From Anthoceros angustus (Eukaryota > Streptophyta > Anthocerotopsida > Anthocerotales > Anthocerotaceae), in contig MU008174.1 of NCBI GenBank assembly GCA_010909165.1, forward strand, positions 310,001 through 374,000: a stretch of 64,000 nucleotides of DNA, in the 5' to 3' direction. This document shows positions 60,975 to 64,000 of the stretch, piece by piece; the first letter of the stretch is position 1; each line of letters starts with the position of its first letter. The position numbers and the translations under genes were made by a program. The notes below the pieces were generated by a model, which ran no database searches, was not told the origin of the DNA, and worked only from the letters and a program-made list of their open reading frames with translations.

Positions 60975-61448
60975 CATACCTGGTGATGCACAGTCTTACC
61001 AATCTGCATCTCCTTGCTCAAACTTCTTCATTGGGATGTTGAGCGTGCTACAGCTCCTTCCATGCAAGCACTGTCCGTGTCCTCAGAAGGAGCAAGACTC
61101 TTCCTTCCGCCCTCCCTCTTAACAGCCTGCAGATACAGGTTTATGATGCTGGACAGCCATTGCTACAAGCGGACCCATCTGGTTAGTAGTTGATGCCGAG
61201 GATTATCCTACCGCCCTTTAGCACCTGCAGCTTACGTACTACCATACTTCAAAAATACTTGCATGTGTACTGAGATGAGAAAGAAGCGTGGATGAGCTAC
61301 AGGGAACGGTGCTGAAATGGAAGCATCTCATTGGGCGGCTCTCACGTCACCGGATTTGTCGAGACAGCGTGGGTTCCGACCGTTGTATCGAGTCCAGGCT
61401 GCCTTCACCTCTGTCGGCATTTCCCCCTCCAATTGCTCGACGAGGGCG

Positions 61449-62413
61449 ATGGCTGTCTCCAGCCTGGGCCTGGCCCTGGGCTCATGCCGTTGCTCGGGGG
61501 GTGTGGGTTCTGTGTCCAGCTTCAGGTGCAGGGAGCTGCTGGATACCTGCCCATCGTCCCTGCCCTCGCTTTCGCTCGACAAGGCGGGCGGAGTGACAGC
61601 AACACCGACATGGAGGGCTTCCATGCTGATAAGGCCAGACTCTCTGGAGCACAGGATTGCTGCCACTCCGGTACATTCCAGGAGGGCTGTGTTGGGCCTG
61701 CTGGCTGCCGTCCTTTCTCCGCCTCTCGTCCCCCGGGCCTTTGCGGAGGAGGAAGAATTGAACGGTATTTCGTGCTACAATCGATTCCAGCTTCAGCGCT
61801 ACAATCTTGCAACATTCTGTAATTCGCACGACTGGCTCCTCAAGCCTTTCTGACTTGCCAGCTGCTGATCAGTGGTGTCCTGGAACTGTAGACTCGCAGA
61901 AGCTCTTCTCGCAGATGAAGCAGGTAGTGGAAGAGAGGGTTGCTGTGATAGAACGCGAAAAGGCAGCTGCTGCAGCGGCGGAGGAAGAATCCCCTGTACC
62001 TCCTGCGGCAGCTGAATCAGAATCCGTCTCCACCACTCAAGACCCGGAATCTTCCAGTCCTTCTGCCGCCCAAGCCCCAGACCCAGAACCTGAACCTGAA
62101 CAGGCAGCCAACTCTTCCCCAGAGGCAGAGGCCACGGCACCAGAGCCAGAACCTGCACAGGCAGCTTCCACTTCCCCAGAGCTAGAGCCAGAGCCAGAGC
62201 CAGAACCTGCACAGGCCGCTTACACTTCCCCAGAGCCAGAGCCAGAGCCAGAGCCAGAACCTGCACAGGCAGCTTACACTTCCCCAGAGCCAGAGCCAGA
62301 ACCTGCACAGGCCGCTTACACTTCCCCAGAGCCAGAGCCAGAGCCAGAACCTGCACAGGCCGCTTACACTTCCCCAGAGCCAGAGCCAGAACCTGCACAG
62401 GCCGCTTACACTT

Positions 62414-62469
<56 letters not shown>

Positions 62470-63102
62470 CAGAACCTGCACAGGCAGCTTACACTTCCCC
62501 AGAGCCAGAGGCTACGGCCCCAGAGCCAGAACCTGTCTCCTCATTTTCATCAGAGCCAGCAGAAAGTCCCTCTCCAGGTTCCTCAGAGCCCGAAACTCCA
62601 CCAGAACCAGCAGTCCCTGCTCTCCCTCCTATCCCCCTTCCCACTCCAGAGTCCCTCACCCAACTGGACGCAACTCTACCGTCCCTGTTGGAGGCGATCA
62701 CTCCGGAAGCATCTCCAGAAGCAGTACAGGCTGTGGAGGTATGAACTGTAGCTGGTTACACTGTACAGTGCCTCCTTCCTTTCGTTCCAGGTCTCGACAT
62801 TGATGTCGCTTAGCTGTGGTTTTATCATTTTGTCCAGGCAGTGGAGGGAAACGTGAATCCCTTTCTCCCTCTGTTCGGCATCGCTGGAACTGCATGGCTT
62901 ACCACCATCTACGGTCTCAATGAGCTCACTGCCGGCACCAAGGTAAGATCTCCATTCCACCCTCCCGCTGTGGTTTTGCCGTAGTACATGTGACCTTACC
63001 GATGCCCATTCCCTTCAACAGTCTCTGGAAAACCCAACTACCTCCGCCGACGAGTCCCAAGATGGAGCAATCAATGGGAAGCCAACCAAATCTGATGAGT
63101 GA
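61449..63102 (+). CDS. Probable plastid (thylakoid) protein with PEP-rich repeats; one-base frameshift
   Basis: Exons 61449-61764, 61862-62738, 62838-62942, 63022-63102. From MAVSSLGLALGSCRCSGG, the first 75 residues are Ser/Arg/Leu rich like a chloroplast transit peptide. A twin-arginine-like signal follows (SRRAVLGLLAAVLSPPL, then AFA before acidic residues), suggesting thylakoid targeting. Exon 2 starts with DSQKLFSQMKQVVEER and then runs into repeats of the type PEPEPEPAQAAYTS. Near the C-terminus is one hydrophobic helix (PLFGIAGTAWLTTIYGL). Exon 2 has 877 bases, one short of phase: the repeat copy at about 62411-62416 reads ACTTCCCAGAG where its neighbours read ACTTCCCCAGAG. Restoring one base would make all four exons consistent. 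The family is not recognised. An alternative upstream start is ATG 61317. Confidence 0.65.
62090..62520. repeat. Coding minisatellite, (GAGCCA)n and 36-54-bp units
   Basis: Hexamer CCAGAG/GAGCCA runs nested in units ending CCTGCACAGGC[A/C]GCTTACACTTCC. The hexamer count differs between units (two to about ten). It encodes PEP repeats in the plastid gene's exon 2. The longest hexamer run (about 62415-62475) immediately follows the one-base gap. Confidence 0.9.
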
Positions 63103-64000
63103 AGCCTTCAAGTGAAGGCGTCTAGTAGGGTGGTTTGTAGTTGTTAGCAAGTAGGTAACCCGGTGTGTTTCCTCCAGAGCTACACTTTCCTCTGGCTACA
63201 AATTCCTCTTGCCGGTGGGATGGGAATTGAGTAGGTACCCACACAGAGTTAAAATCACGTCTTTTCAATTTTAAAATATTAAAATAGCCCTGTATTTTGT
63301 GGTCATTTACGTTATGTATGCCATTGTAAACATGATATGAACGTCGATAAGTTGAACCTTGACACCCACAAAATAGAGGTGAAGTAATCCCTCTAGCGCA
63401 AACATAGTAACGCGACACACCCGCACTAGTACCTCCAAGTAGAAGAACCTCCAAGTAGAAGAAGAAGAATAATAAGAATTTTATTTAAGTAGACTGCAGT
63501 CCTTCGACCACAAACCACCACCCTGTCACACCCGCACTCGTGCCTCCTATGTAGCCTGCAGTCCTTAGACGACATACCACCACCTTGTTGGTGCTCTACT
63601 ATAGACCTCCAAGTAGCTCGGAGTCCTTATGTTGGGTTCCCATGTAACCCGAACCCAGAAAAACTTGTGTCACATCACACAAACGACAAGGCACATTTAA
63701 GGTGGTCGGCAGGGTTGATCCCCCTGGGTCGGAGAGTTTGAGTGGGTTTGTTTTTAGGTATATTGGATTTCTCTAACCCAGATCATGCATATCTTGGTAA
63801 AGTCCGTTGTAAGCAACATAAGAGTGAGATCAAAGAGTTCTAATAACATGTATACACCTAACTCCAGTACTTAGCCCTCTCAGCGTGACTTGTGTGTCAC
63901 ATCCTGAATGATCCTTATTGTCAAATTCGTGCACGTTCGCATAGTGTGAAATGTTCTTGCCTTACAAATATAGTTTTGTATCATGCATCCAACTAAATGC
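63103..64000. repeat. Gene-poor end of window with direct repeats
   Basis: Two copies of a block with GCAGTCCTT[C/A]GAC and ACCACCACC (63490-63600) and short copies of CCTCCAAGTAGAAGAA (63430-63460). No gene is supported. Confidence 0.5.

Noticed and set aside
62182-62481. Minus-strand frame of LALALA and LWLWLW residues
   Set aside because: Antisense of the PEP-coding hexamer repeat.

Overview
The window is nuclear DNA of a green plant (Streptophyta). Genes are split by many short GT-AG introns of about 60-200 bases. Several products are plant-type: a plastid outer-envelope pore protein (OEP21), the plant topoisomerase VI partner BIN4, a group-C Raf-like kinase of the MRK1/CBC type, a plant DAA1-like AAA ATPase and a VPS13M-type lipid transfer protein. 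Degenerate CCCTAAA-type repeats also occur. Compact introns, abundant minisatellites, and a Ty3-like retroelement remnant that seems to carry a cytosine methyltransferase would fit a charophyte alga or an early-diverging land plant. The species is not proven.

Layout. 1-7341 (+) is the 3' part of a VPS13 gene. 7.4-9.2 kb holds minisatellites. 9.28-11.2 kb is an AT-rich island with two unrecognised minus-strand genes. 11.75-13.65 kb (-) is the Raf-like kinase. 13.7-17.4 kb has no convincing gene but has a perfect 18-bp-stem hairpin. 17.44-22.08 kb (+) is the AAA ATPase, tail-to-tail with intronless OEP21 (22.70-23.21 kb, -).

24.3-38.5 kb is a repeat-rich block. It contains two oppositely oriented copia-type LTR copies next to gag fragments, two overlapping low-complexity reading frames, 520-bp tandem repeats, a decayed Ty3-type element (duplicated gag, zinc knuckle, aspartic protease, methyltransferase-like domain) and a J-domain pseudogene.

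39.17-41.37 kb (-) is a complete DRG1 GTPase, head-to-head with a stand-alone myosin-I-tail (TH1) protein at 42.10-43.15 kb (+). 43.6-48.3 kb holds a 24-bp minisatellite, other tandem repeats and a 449-bp hAT-type MITE with perfect ends. 48.33-50.82 kb (-) is BIN4, divergent from an unrecognised gene at 51.80-53.05 kb (+). 53.75-56.60 kb (-) is an RNF216-like RBR ubiquitin ligase. 57.4-59.3 kb holds repeats. Two further + genes follow: one unrecognised (about 59.65-60.97 kb), and one for a probable plastid protein with a twin-arginine-like signal and a PEP-rich repeat (61.45-63.10 kb). The second carries an apparent one-base deletion.

The genes form no operon or pathway; they are independent housekeeping and signalling loci separated by repeats. 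For six genes I worked out exon borders by hand and checked that the phases add up: kinase 391 aa, DRG1 369 aa, TH1 218 aa, BIN4 428 aa, RBR 564 aa, and the 256-aa unknown.
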